Positions 27,770 through 35,391 of a stretch of DNA of 41,856 nt are shown in pieces. Source of the DNA: Betaproteobacteria bacterium (GTDB lineage Bacteria; Pseudomonadota; Gammaproteobacteria; Burkholderiales; SG8-39); NCBI GenBank assembly GCA_009693235.1, contig SHXR01000040.1, forward strand, positions 1 to 41,856. Direction: 5' to 3'. Under the pieces are notes generated by a model. It worked only from the letters and a program-made list of their open reading frames with translations, had not been told where the DNA came from and ran no database searches. Every line of letters starts with the position of its first letter. Within the stretch, counting starts at the first letter, position 1. The position numbers were made by a program, and so were the translations under genes.

Positions 27770-27970
27770 TCAATCGCCCGTCTGATACACGTAGGACTTC
27801 TGCTTCACGCGCGATGCCTGACCGCGGGCCAGCTCATCGCGATCGAGCGTCTTGTCCCACCACAGCGCACGGCCTTTGCGTTGTTCGAGGACAATCTGCG
27901 GCTTCGCATCCAGCAGTTCCCGCATCATCTTGGTCAGATCGGATTCGTAGTGTTTGCGAAAGAAAACCAT
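27770..27970 (-). CDS. DUF3460 family protein
   Basis: A 66-residue protein with the family pattern YESDLTKMMRELL, then RKGRALWWDKTLD and the ending KQKSYVYQTGD. I know DUF3460 as a small betaproteobacterial family of unknown function, usually found next to scpA or panC; here it is elsewhere, divergent from an LLM monooxygenase gene. GGAG lies 4 bases before the ATG. Confidence 0.85.
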   Translation of the reverse strand: MVFFRKHYESDLTKMMRELLDAKPQIVLEQRKGRALWWDKTLDRDELARGQASRVKQKSYVYQTGD

Positions 27971-28074
27971 GGGGCTCCGGGGCAGTCGCTATCGTCAGCA
28001 TGCATTATAGGGCGCGCGCTCGCCGGCTACCCGCTTTCCCGCTGTATTCATTCATTGCCGAAGGAATGATGCTG

Positions 28075-29106
28075 ATGTCGCACCCGCTTCGCTATTCGCT
28101 GCTCTCGATCAATGACCATCATCCGCGTCTGCCCCGCACCGTGCCTGAGCTCTACGAACAGGTGATGCAGAACGGCGAACTCGCGGAACGCCTGGGCTAC
28201 GACACGTTCTTTTGTGCCGAGCATCATTTCCATGAATACGGCGTGGTGCCTGATCCGGCCGTGCTGCTCTCAGCCTTGGCGCAGCGCACACGACGCATTC
28301 GGCTGGGCACCGCGATTTCTGTTCTCACCTTTCACGATCCAAGGCGCATCGCGGAAACCTATTCGATGCTCGATATGATGAGCGGTGGGCGGCTGGTTTT
28401 TGGCGTCGGCTCGGGTTATCTCAGCCATGAATTCACCGGCTTTGATCGCGATCCCAAAGAAAAGCGCGACCGCTTCAATGAAAACCTCGATCTGGTGAAG
28501 CGCCTCATGGCGGGCGAAACGATCACCTATCAGGGGCAGTTCTCAAAGAGCGAGAAGGTCGTCCTCAACGTCTTGCCGTATCAGGGCCGCGTGCCGCCGA
28601 TCCATGTCGCGGCGCTGGTCCGCGCGGGCGCCTACCATGTGGGCAAGCAAGGCAACCGGATCTTTACCGTTCCCTATGCCAGTTGCAAGAACTTCGTCGA
28701 AATCGGCAGCATGATGGACGAATACTGGCGCGGCCGCGCCGAAGCCGGCCTTACCGCCGATGATGATGACCACATCGTCACGCTCCATACCTATGTAGCA
28801 CGCACCGATGAAGAAGCCAAAGCGCAATGCAAAGCGGCCTACGACCTCTATGTCGACACGCGCCTCTACGCCGCCAAGCATCAATACGACGACATCATCG
28901 CCAACGGCATCTGCCTCTTCGGTTCGGTGGAGACGGTGACGGAGAAGGTCTGCCAGTTGCACGCCATGGGCGTGCGGCATATCGCCACGCTACAGAATTT
29001 CGGTGCGCTACCACCCACGCTGGTGGAACGCTCGATGGAACTCTTCGCGAATGAAGTGATGCCCGCGGTCGCCAAGCGCGTTGGGACGAAGGCGCGCGCC
29101 GCTTAG
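28075..29106 (+). CDS. LLM-class flavin-dependent oxidoreductase (luciferase-like monooxygenase)
   Basis: A 343-residue luciferase-like TIM-barrel protein: ELAERLGYDTFFCAEHHF, RIRLGTAISVLTFHDP and LDMMSGGRLVFGVGSGYLS are the strands that shape the F420/FMN pocket and are conserved in bacterial luciferase relatives. The substrate is unknown. AAGGA at 28061-28065 is followed by three in-frame ATGs (28066, 28069, 28075); spacing favours 28075. The open frame runs far upstream to 27523, but that part lies over the TPR pseudogene and DUF3460 and is not translated in my view. Confidence 0.88.
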   Translation: MSHPLRYSLLSINDHHPRLPRTVPELYEQVMQNGELAERLGYDTFFCAEHHFHEYGVVPDPAVLLSALAQRTRRIRLGTAISVLTFHDPRRIAETYSMLDMMSGGRLVFGVGSGYLSHEFTGFDRDPKEKRDRFNENLDLVKRLMAGETITYQGQFSKSEKVVLNVLPYQGRVPPIHVAALVRAGAYHVGKQGNRIFTVPYASCKNFVEIGSMMDEYWRGRAEAGLTADDDDHIVTLHTYVARTDEEAKAQCKAAYDLYVDTRLYAAKHQYDDIIANGICLFGSVETVTEKVCQLHAMGVRHIATLQNFGALPPTLVERSMELFANEVMPAVAKRVGTKARAA

Positions 29107-29273
29107 CGCAACACCGTTGATCGCTATTGGGCGGATTCGCTTCAACCGGCGCCGTTGGGCAAGATTCTTTACACCCGCTGAGGACAGCCTGATAATGGTT
29201 CTCCATCGGGTGCTGTCAATGTCTGGGCCGACATCGCACCAAATTGGTTGAACAAAGCTCGGGGAGACACAGG

Positions 29274-30233
29274 TTGCGCAATTGGATTGGGCGTGTCGTT
29301 GGCGGCATTGCCTTGCTAGTCGTAGCTGCCATTGCCGTCGCGCAGTATCCCGCGAAACCGATCACGATCATCGTGCCATTTCCAACCGCCACGGCAAGCG
29401 ATCTGATCGCCCGCATCCTCGCGACGGAATTGAGCTCGGCAATGGGGCAGCCCGTCGTGGTCCAGAACCGGCCCGGTGGCAATAGTGCAATCGGCGCGGC
29501 AGCAGTGGCATCCGCGCCGCCCGATGGCTACACGTTGTTATTGGCCACCGCAGGGACGGTCGCACTTCCTGCATTGGTCAAATTGCTACCCTATGACACC
29601 CTCCAGGACCTGGTGCCGATTTCGACGCTGAGCCGCTTCGCGTTGTTCCTCTACATCAATGCGGAGCTGCCAATCCGGACGTTGCCCGAACTGTTTGACT
29701 ATGCGCGCGCCAATCCGGGCAAACTCAATTACGCAACCGGCAATCCGGTCGGTATCGCAGCAAGCGCCCAACTATTCAGCCTGGCTGGCAATCTGCGTCT
29801 CGTGCACGTGCCCTACAAAGGGGAGCCCGCCGGCGTGCTCGATCTGGCTGCGAACCGCGTGCAGCTGATGTTCTCAACGCCCTCGTCGGCCGACACCTTC
29901 GTCAAGACCGGCAAGGTGCGGGTGCTTGCAACGAACTTGCCACAGCGCGCTCCGTTCGCGCCTGATGTGCCCAGTGTCAACGAATTCATTCCAAAGTTCT
30001 CGATGACAGCCTGGGCCGGCCTGATGGGCCCTAAAGGCATACCGAAGGAAGTGGTCGACCGGCTCTCACGCGAGGTCATGGCCGCCCTCAACCGGCCGCA
30101 GACTAAAGAAAAATTCGACCAGTTGCAGTTCATGGGCAACACCTCGACACCCGAGGAATTCAGCGCGTTCTTTAAGGAACAGGTAGACCTGTATTCACGC
30201 GTACTCCGTGAGGCCGGCGTCCAGCCGGAATGA
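29274..30233 (+). CDS. Tripartite tricarboxylate transporter substrate-binding protein (Bug family)
   Basis: About 319 residues: an N-terminal signal segment (GGIALLVVAAIAVAQ), then the Bug signature YPAKPITIIVPFPTATASD and NRPGGNSAIGAAAVASAPPDGYT, ending in the usual FxxQ-like C-terminus. These periplasmic receptors bind carboxylates and other small acids, for TTT transporters or alone. The start is a TTG at 29274, with GGGGAG 7 bases upstream; the frame is open to 29244. No tctA/tctB membrane genes lie nearby, which is common for orphan Bug genes. A racemase-fold gene follows after 22 bases. Confidence 0.9.
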   Translation: MRNWIGRVVGGIALLVVAAIAVAQYPAKPITIIVPFPTATASDLIARILATELSSAMGQPVVVQNRPGGNSAIGAAAVASAPPDGYTLLLATAGTVALPALVKLLPYDTLQDLVPISTLSRFALFLYINAELPIRTLPELFDYARANPGKLNYATGNPVGIAASAQLFSLAGNLRLVHVPYKGEPAGVLDLAANRVQLMFSTPSSADTFVKTGKVRVLATNLPQRAPFAPDVPSVNEFIPKFSMTAWAGLMGPKGIPKEVVDRLSREVMAALNRPQTKEKFDQLQFMGNTSTPEEFSAFFKEQVDLYSRVLREAGVQPE

Positions 30234-30255
30234 ATCGAACTGCGGACAGCTCACC

Positions 30256-31080
30256 ATGCCATCATCGTCGACAAAAATCTACTGGCCGATCGGCCTCACC
30301 CGCGAAATGCCCGGCCGCACCGGTCAAGGCGCGATGCTCGAGACTTTGCTGGGCGATTACGCGCGCTCTGTGGTTTCGCCGGGCACCGCCGTGACGATCG
30401 GGTGGATGCAGAAGACCACCTCATTGCTCTCATCGACATTCCTTGGCATGTTGAACGACGTGTATGTGATCGGCGATATCCTGCAAGCGCAACGCGAGGG
30501 CTTTGACGCGGCGATGATCGGACCGCATTGGGACCCGGGCCTCTATGGTGCGCGTGAAGCGGCTTCCATCCCGGTGGCCGGTCCGCTTGAAGCTGCCGTG
30601 ATGTTGGCGCAAACACTCGGTCGGCGGTTCGCTGTACTTACGGTGCACGAAGGCTATGTGCCGATGATCGAGCGCAATCTGCGCCTGTACGGATGCGAGG
30701 CGCGAGCGATTGCTCATCGCCCCGTCCGTCGCTTCGGCATGACGTATGAAAATATCGTGGCGGCCCTCGACGGCAAGAGTGACGCATTCTTGGAGGAATT
30801 CACCAAGACTGCCAGGGAATGCATCGCCGATGGCGCCGACGTCATCATTGCCGGCGGACAACTGTTTGGGCCGGTGTTTCAACGCTACCGATATTTTGCC
30901 GTACCCAATACCGGTGTGCCGGTCGTGGAAGTCGCGGCATGCGGCCTCAAGATGGCGGAAACACTGGTAGCCCTGAAACGCAACATCGGACTCACCAAAA
31001 GTGAACATCCAAATGCGCCGTTTCGTACGCCGCCGGCCGACGCGCTGCAGCAAGCGCGCACGACGTTTGGCGTCGGGTGA
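30256..31080 (+). CDS. Asp/Glu/hydantoin racemase-superfamily protein lacking the catalytic cysteines
   Basis: A 274-residue protein of the Asp/Glu-hydantoin racemase fold, seen in FDAAMIGPHWDPGLYGAREA and DGADVIIAGGQLFGPVF. In hydantoin racemases the corresponding strands read ...CFGDPG... and ...LGCAG..., with the two cysteines acting as acid and base. Here those positions are Pro and Gly, so classical two-base racemisation looks impossible; another reaction or a binding role is likely. The ATG at 30256 was chosen because residues before it have no family support. The gene lies between two Bug receptors and resembles the broken paralogue at 32213-33017. Confidence 0.8.
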   Translation: MPSSSTKIYWPIGLTREMPGRTGQGAMLETLLGDYARSVVSPGTAVTIGWMQKTTSLLSSTFLGMLNDVYVIGDILQAQREGFDAAMIGPHWDPGLYGAREAASIPVAGPLEAAVMLAQTLGRRFAVLTVHEGYVPMIERNLRLYGCEARAIAHRPVRRFGMTYENIVAALDGKSDAFLEEFTKTARECIADGADVIIAGGQLFGPVFQRYRYFAVPNTGVPVVEVAACGLKMAETLVALKRNIGLTKSEHPNAPFRTPPADALQQARTTFGVG

Positions 31081-31192
31081 ATCCTCTAGCACAGATCAGC
31101 ATAGAACCGATCCTGCAATGATGGCGGGGTTTGGTTTTCCTTTTGCCCCGGATCGCGAACCGATCGCTTCTAGGGTGGTCTGTCGCTAAGCG

Positions 31193-32185
31193 TCAATCCA
31201 CCTTTGCTCCAGACTGCTTCACGATCGGCCGCCACCGCGTAACTTCGTTCTTCAGAAACGCGCCGAATTCGGCGGGACCGCCGCCGACAATGGTGACCCC
31301 CATGCCGTCGAGCGTCGACTTGGTGTCGGTCGCCTGCATCGACGCGGCGATCGCCGCGTTCAGCCGGTTCACGATCGCGGCGCTCGTACCCGCCGGGGCC
31401 ATAATCCCCGACCACACCAAAACTTTGAAGTCGCGGAAGCCCGCTTCGGCGAAGGTCGGCGTATTGGGCAGTTGCGGCGAGCGCGCCGCGTCGGCCACGC
31501 CGAGGACTCTAACCTTGCCACTCGTGATGAACGGCAACGCACCGATGCGATTCGTGAACATCATGGGGATCTGGCCGCCAGCGAGATCGGTCATCGCCGG
31601 CGCGCCACCTTTGTACGGGACATGCACGATGTCAATCCCTGCCATCATCTTGAACATCTCCGCGGCCAGATGCTCGGACGATCCGGCGCCACCCGATCCA
31701 TAACTCAGCTTGCCGGGATTACCCTTCGCGAAAGCCACGAACTCGGCGATGCTCTTGAACGGCTGCGCGGGATGCACGATCAAGACGCTCGGCACTGCCG
31801 TAAGCAGCGACACCGGAATCAGATCGGTCTCCGGATCGTGGGCGAGCTTCGCGTACAGACTCACATTGATCGCGGTGGCCGGCGATGCGAGAAAAAGCGT
31901 GTGCCCGTCTGGCGCCGCCTTCGCAACGAACGCCGCGCCGATGTTGCTGCCGGCCCCGGGCTTGTTCTCGACGATCACCGATTGGGCGAGACGCGCCGCG
32001 AGCGATTTGGCAAGCACGCGCGTCACCAGGTCGAGGCTACCGCCCGCCGCATACGGCACGATGATGGACACGGTACGTGAGGGATAGGTCTGTGCGTTCG
32101 CCGCCGCACCGGCAAATAGCGCTCCGGCAGCCAATACCACGCAGAGCAGTCGGGCAATCCGCGTGCGGGTCGTGGTGTTCGTCAT
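31193..32185 (-). CDS. Tripartite tricarboxylate transporter substrate-binding protein (Bug family)
   Basis: A 330-residue Bug receptor with a clear signal peptide (RIARLLCVVLAAGALFAGAA, cleavage near ANA-QTYP), the family start YPSRTVSIIVPYAAGGSLD, NKPGAGSNIGA and HVPYKGGAPAMTDLAGGQI. It is convergent with the racemase-fold gene at 30256-31080 and co-directional with, and 27 bases after, the frameshifted racemase paralogue. The pairing Bug-racemase occurs twice here in mirror arrangement. Confidence 0.93.
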   Translation of the reverse strand: MTNTTTRTRIARLLCVVLAAGALFAGAAANAQTYPSRTVSIIVPYAAGGSLDLVTRVLAKSLAARLAQSVIVENKPGAGSNIGAAFVAKAAPDGHTLFLASPATAINVSLYAKLAHDPETDLIPVSLLTAVPSVLIVHPAQPFKSIAEFVAFAKGNPGKLSYGSGGAGSSEHLAAEMFKMMAGIDIVHVPYKGGAPAMTDLAGGQIPMMFTNRIGALPFITSGKVRVLGVADAARSPQLPNTPTFAEAGFRDFKVLVWSGIMAPAGTSAAIVNRLNAAIAASMQATDTKSTLDGMGVTIVGGGPAEFGAFLKNEVTRWRPIVKQSGAKVD

Positions 32186-32212
32186 CGTGTCTCCGAAACA
32201 GTCCGGTGCGCC

Positions 32213-33017
32213 TCAACGCAAGAAAGGATAGACCGGCCCATAGAACGATCGCAGTTCCGCGATCTGATTGAGTGGCGGGGCTGCATACGTGGCACGCCGC
32301 GAGGTCCAACTGCCACCGCAGAGCGCGCGCATCTTTACCGCGGCCTCACCCATCTTCACGAGCGCGGTCACACCATTTAGGATCGGAATGCCGGCCCGCA
32401 CCTCATGGATGCGGTCACGTGCAAGTAACGTCATCAGCACGCCCACCGCCGGAATGACGATTTCGGCCCCCTCGTCAACCACCGCTGACGCCGCGGCGAG
32501 GAACTCGTCGATCAGCGCACGCCCAGCAGCCGGATTAGCGAATCCCTCGTTCAGATCGACCAGACGATCCACGCTCATGCGGCGTACGCCGACCAGCTTC
32601 TCGCGCAAACCGTACCGCGTGATGTTCTCGATAATTTTAGGGGCGTGCTTCGCGTTGCCGGTCACGATCGCGAAGCTGCCCCCCCATCATGTTCGCCAGA
32701 TGCACGGAGAGCTCACCCAGACCCAGCACCGGCATATCGGTGATCTCGCGCGCTTCGCGCAGACCCGGATCGGCGATGTTGCCGATGAGAAACGCATCGA
32801 AGCCTTCATGCGTCGCGCGCTCGACGTTCTCCAGCACCTCACCGGTTTCGATGAATTCCAGATAGCGGTACTGATCGCCTATGCCGCCGCGGCGCTCAAT
32901 GCCGTGGACCTCGATCGTCGTGCCCGCGTCCTTCGCCGCATCGAGCACCGCACGCAACGCTTCGTTGTAGGCGACCCACGCGGTCGGTCGAGTGAGGCTT
33001 TGATACCACAAACGCAT
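32213..33017 (-). pseudogene. Asp/Glu/hydantoin racemase-superfamily gene broken at a G7 tract
   Basis: From the ATG at 33017 (AGGA 7 bases upstream) the frame reads MRLWYQSLTRPTAWVAYNEA through LSVHLANMMGG and then shifts at a run of seven G (minus strand, near 32682). Removing one G joins it to SFAIVTGNAKHAPKIIENIT, which continues to the stop at 32213. The restored protein would have 267 residues, matching the intact paralogue at 30256. Like that paralogue it lacks the catalytic cysteines: the strands read LIGNIADPGL and IVIPAVGVL. The single homopolymer shift may be real decay, slippage (phase variation) or sequencing error. Confidence 0.75.
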
Positions 33018-33183
33018 GGGGAAATCCTGCCCGTTGGAGAGCCCGCAGTATAACGAGTCGAACGCTGCGCACGCACTCATGTCCGGTCCGCCCAGGATCG
33101 ATACACTCATGCGACTTCAGCTCGGCTGAGGACCCTTCTCCCCTCCTTTCTAATCCACTGGTAATAATCACAGTTCTGTTAAG

Positions 33184-33280
33184 TTAAGGAAACGCTGATT
33201 AAGCTATTTCTCGCAATCAGTGTGCCCATATATTCAGGGAGTTACGAGGGGGCGATCCCCCTTGTTCAGTTATTCCTTAA
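33184..33280. mobile_element. MITE-like element with imperfect 20-bp terminal inverted repeats
   Basis: The left end reads TTAAGGAAACGCTGATTAAG; the reverse complement of the right end reads TTAAGGAATAACTGAACAAG. These agree at 15 of 20 positions. The 97-bp element has no coding capacity, is AT-rich at its ends and contains a strong hairpin (33247-33262). The terminal sequence resembles ends of IS elements I have seen in Proteobacteria, but I cannot name the parent. The terminal TTAA may be a target duplication. Confidence 0.5.
33247..33262. other. Stem-loop inside the MITE-like element
   Basis: AGGGGG, loop CGAT, CCCCCT: a perfect 6-bp G/C-rich stem. No T-run follows on the plus strand, so it is not a classical terminator. 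It lies in the half of the element near its right terminal repeat. Confidence 0.5.
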
Positions 33281-33325
33281 ATAATTGTAAAACATTATAC
33301 CGCCCCTCTTGCCATTTTATGAGGA

Positions 33326-33341
33326 CTGTATAAACATACAT
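33326..33341 (+). promoter_or_regulatory. LexA-box-like operator
   Basis: CTGTATAAACATACAT contains a perfect TGTAT-N4-ATACA palindrome and matches the gamma/beta-proteobacterial SOS box CTGTAT-N4-ATACAG except for the last base. It lies 67 bases before the ATG of the Myb-like gene that precedes lexA, imuA, imuB and dnaE2, all co-directional. No other LexA-like box is visible between this gene and lexA. Confidence 0.65.
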
Positions 33342-33408
33342 ATCCCGGTGATCGATCCACCGGTCCGGGACGAAGGACCCCGGTTCGCGCAGTCACAGAG
33401 GAGAACAC

Positions 33409-33909
33409 ATGGAATTCATCCAGGCGCTCAAGTTACTCACCGCCCTTTCCAGTGGCATCAATCCGATCACCGCGGAAGCCTTCCCAGCGGAGAGTCCTTA
33501 TCAGCATCCAGATATCGTGCGCGCACTCTTTTTGGCGGTCCGCGCACTCGAAGCAGCGCGTGACGAGCCGTCTGTCGCACGTCCTGTCGCCACCCCGGCC
33601 ACCAGCACCGGTGCACCCAACCGCCCGGGCAAGGCCGGCAAACCTTGGTCGCAGGCGGAAGATGATGAATTGCTGGCCGGTTACGACGCCGGGCAGACTA
33701 ACGAAGCCCTGGCCGCCACCCATCAGCGCAGCCGCCTGGGTGTCGAGGCGCGCCTCGCCCGCCATGGCAGAGTGCCGATGCCGGCCGGCGTCCGCTCGAT
33801 GAATGGTCTGCGCACCGACAGCGATCCGCATAGGGCGATGGAAGAGCCATCGCATGCGCCGTACGGTGTTCGCGATGCGGCGCGGGTTGGTTACCGTATT
33901 CATGTCTGA
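33409..33909 (+). CDS. Hypothetical protein with Myb/SANT-like domain
   Basis: A 166-residue protein. Residues 1-45 (ALKLLTALSSGINPITAEAF and PAESPYQHPDIVRALFLAVRA) form a conserved-looking N-terminal unit; a Pro/Thr/Ala linker follows; residues about 80-125 (KPWSQAEDDELLAGYDAGQT, LEARLARHG-type end) look like a tryptophan-anchored Myb-like helix-turn-helix. The last 40 residues look unstructured. GAGGAG lies about 6 bases before the ATG. It follows a LexA box and precedes lexA by 118 bases, so SOS control is likely. Function is unknown; nucleic-acid binding is inferred. Confidence 0.75.
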   Translation: MEFIQALKLLTALSSGINPITAEAFPAESPYQHPDIVRALFLAVRALEAARDEPSVARPVATPATSTGAPNRPGKAGKPWSQAEDDELLAGYDAGQTNEALAATHQRSRLGVEARLARHGRVPMPAGVRSMNGLRTDSDPHRAMEEPSHAPYGVRDAARVGYRIHV

Positions 33910-33934
33910 AAGAACAGAGAAGGGGTAAAAACCT

Positions 33935-33961
33935 CCTTCTCCCCGTCACCGGGGGAGAAGG
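33935..33961. repeat. Palindromic CCTTCTCCCC/GGGGAGAAGG repeat
   Basis: Two perfectly complementary 10-base arms (33935-33944 and 33952-33961) flank a 7-base loop, directly after the Myb-like gene. It could act as a transcription terminator or attenuator between that gene and lexA, though no T-run follows. The arm sequence recurs within 6 kb inside dnaE2 and at 33133. Confidence 0.65.
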
Positions 33962-33977
33962 CTGGAATGAGGGGCTC

Positions 33978-34018
33978 ACCCTTCACCTTCACCTTCACCT
34001 TCACCCTCACCCTTCACA
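33978..34018 (+). repeat. Tandem TTCACC hexamer repeat before lexA
   Basis: Five to six imperfect copies of the hexamer CTTCAC/CCTTCA lie immediately before the lexA start, leaving no visible Shine-Dalgarno. Copy number could vary by slippage and alter lexA translation; that is inference. Confidence 0.7.
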
Positions 34019-34027
34019 TTCCACAAA

Positions 34028-34636
34028 ATGCCCAACAACGATCTCACCCCACGACAAGCCGAAATCCTCGCGCTGATTCGCGATGCCATCGAGAGCACCG
34101 GCTTCCCGCCGACGCGCGCTGAAATCTCCCAGGCTTTCGGTTTTCGCTCACCCAACGCGGCGGAAGAACATTTGCGTGCGCTGGCCCGCAAAGGTGCCAT
34201 CGAAATCCAAGACGGTGCCGCACGCGGTATCCGACTCACCGAAATGCTGGGCATTCCGCTGATCGGTCGTGTCGCCGCCGGTTCGCCGATTCTGGCTGAA
34301 GCCCATATACAAGGGCGCTATCAGATCGATACCGCCTTATTCACTCCGCGCGCCGATTACCTCTTGAAAGTGCGTGGGCTCAGCATGCGAGACGCGGGCA
34401 TTCTCGATGGGGATCTCTTGGCGGTCCATCGCACGAGCGAAGTGCGCTCCGGGCAGATCATCGTGGCCAGGTTGGCCAACGAGGTCACTGTGAAACGATT
34501 GCGACGGCGCGGTTCGATCGTTGAACTCGTGGCCGAAAACCCCGACTTCAAGACCATCACCGTCGATACGCGCGAAGAATCGTTCGCGATCGAAGGTCTC
34601 GCGGTGGGCTTGGTGCGCAACAACAAGGTGTTGTAG
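34028..34636 (+). CDS. lexA: SOS repressor LexA
   Basis: A 202-residue LexA with numbering identical to the E. coli protein at the key sites: cleavage pair A84-G85 in RVAAG, catalytic S119 in GLSM and K156 in TVKRL. The N-terminal winged helix-turn-helix includes [21 protein letters not shown]. RecA-stimulated self-cleavage relieves repression of DNA-damage genes. It lies at the head of the imuA-imuB-dnaE2 genes, a known arrangement in which a cassette-specific LexA (LexA2) may exist beside the housekeeping one; whether this genome has another lexA cannot be seen. Confidence 0.95.
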   Translation: MPNNDLTPRQAEILALIRDAIESTGFPPTRAEISQAFGFRSPNAAEEHLRALARKGAIEIQDGAARGIRLTEMLGIPLIGRVAAGSPILAEAHIQGRYQIDTALFTPRADYLLKVRGLSMRDAGILDGDLLAVHRTSEVRSGQIIVARLANEVTVKRLRRRGSIVELVAENPDFKTITVDTREESFAIEGLAVGLVRNNKVL

Positions 34637-34686
34637 CGCGTTGTGCCTCACACCGCCTACTGCACCCCTGCCGTATATCCGTCCCC

Positions 34687-35391
34687 GTGTCTGCCCTCGC
34701 GAAACTCCTCGAACATCCCGCCCTGTGGCGGGGCAATACGCTCGCACCGGTGCGCACGGCGAGTGTCGCCTCCGGGTTTCCACGGCTGGATCGCGAGTTG
34801 CCAGGGGGTGGCTGGCCAACCGGTGCGCTGACCGAGATTCTCGTCGCTGGGCATGGCATCGGCGAAGTGAGCATGTTGTTGCCCGCGCTCGCGCGATTGT
34901 CTAGCGCCGGCCGTTGGCAAATCTGGATCGCCCCGCCGCATGCACCCTATGCGCCTACGCTCGTCCAAGCCGGTATCGCGCTCGCACGGCTGATCGTCGT
35001 CACACCGGAACACCAGTGTGACGCCTTGTGGGCCATAGAGCAGGCGTTACGTTCCAGCGTATGCGGTGCCGTGGTGGGTTGGCTGCCCGCTGCAAGGCGC
35101 GCTGTTCCCTATGCCGCGCTCCGTCGTTTGCAAGTCGCCGCCGAAGACAACGATGTGGTGGTCCTGCTGTTTCGCCCTGCGGCAGCCGGCCGGGAATCGT
35201 CGCCTGCGGTGCTGCGTTTGTCCATCGAGCCGGCTGCAGCGGGGCACCTCACCGTACACATCCTGAAACGTCGCGGTCTGCCTGCTGAAGCGCCCATTCA
35301 CCTCAACTTGAATCGCCACCATGCTGTGGATCGCCGTCACCCTGCCAAGACTCCCGCTCGAAGTATTCCAACGGGGGAGCCCATCAACTAA
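34687..35391 (+). CDS. imuA: Translesion synthesis-associated protein ImuA
   Basis: A 234-residue RecA/SulA-like protein of the ImuA family, beginning at a GTG. It has the LPGGGWPTGALTEILVAGHG segment, where the Walker A-like loop is degenerate (GHGIGEVS), and the RLIVVTPEHQCDALWAIEQAL strand. ImuA works with ImuB and DnaE2 in damage-induced mutagenesis and its exact biochemical role is unsettled. It starts 50 bases after lexA and overlaps imuB by 71 bases. Confidence 0.9.
   Translation: MSALAKLLEHPALWRGNTLAPVRTASVASGFPRLDRELPGGGWPTGALTEILVAGHGIGEVSMLLPALARLSSAGRWQIWIAPPHAPYAPTLVQAGIALARLIVVTPEHQCDALWAIEQALRSSVCGAVVGWLPAARRAVPYAALRRLQVAAEDNDVVVLLFRPAAAGRESSPAVLRLSIEPAAAGHLTVHILKRRGLPAEAPIHLNLNRHHAVDRRHPAKTPARSIPTGEPIN

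Larger units (their letters stand above)
33018..33408. other. AT-rich regulatory and repeat region upstream of the SOS cassette
   Basis: About 390 bases with no supported gene and clearly lower GC than the rest of the window. It holds a CCCTTCTCCCCTCC tract (33133-33146), a MITE-like element (33184-33280), a hairpin within it and a LexA-box-like palindrome (33326-33341). GAGGAG just before the ATG at 33409 is the ribosome-binding site for the next gene. Confidence 0.6.

Noticed and set aside
27523..28065. A 181-codon N-terminal extension of the LLM monooxygenase
   Set aside because: It runs over the TPR pseudogene and DUF3460 on the other strand and lacks family similarity; AAGGA at 28061 marks the real start.
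33978..34018. Tandem TTCACC units as a CRISPR array
   Set aside because: The units are only six bases with no spacers; it is a simple repeat.
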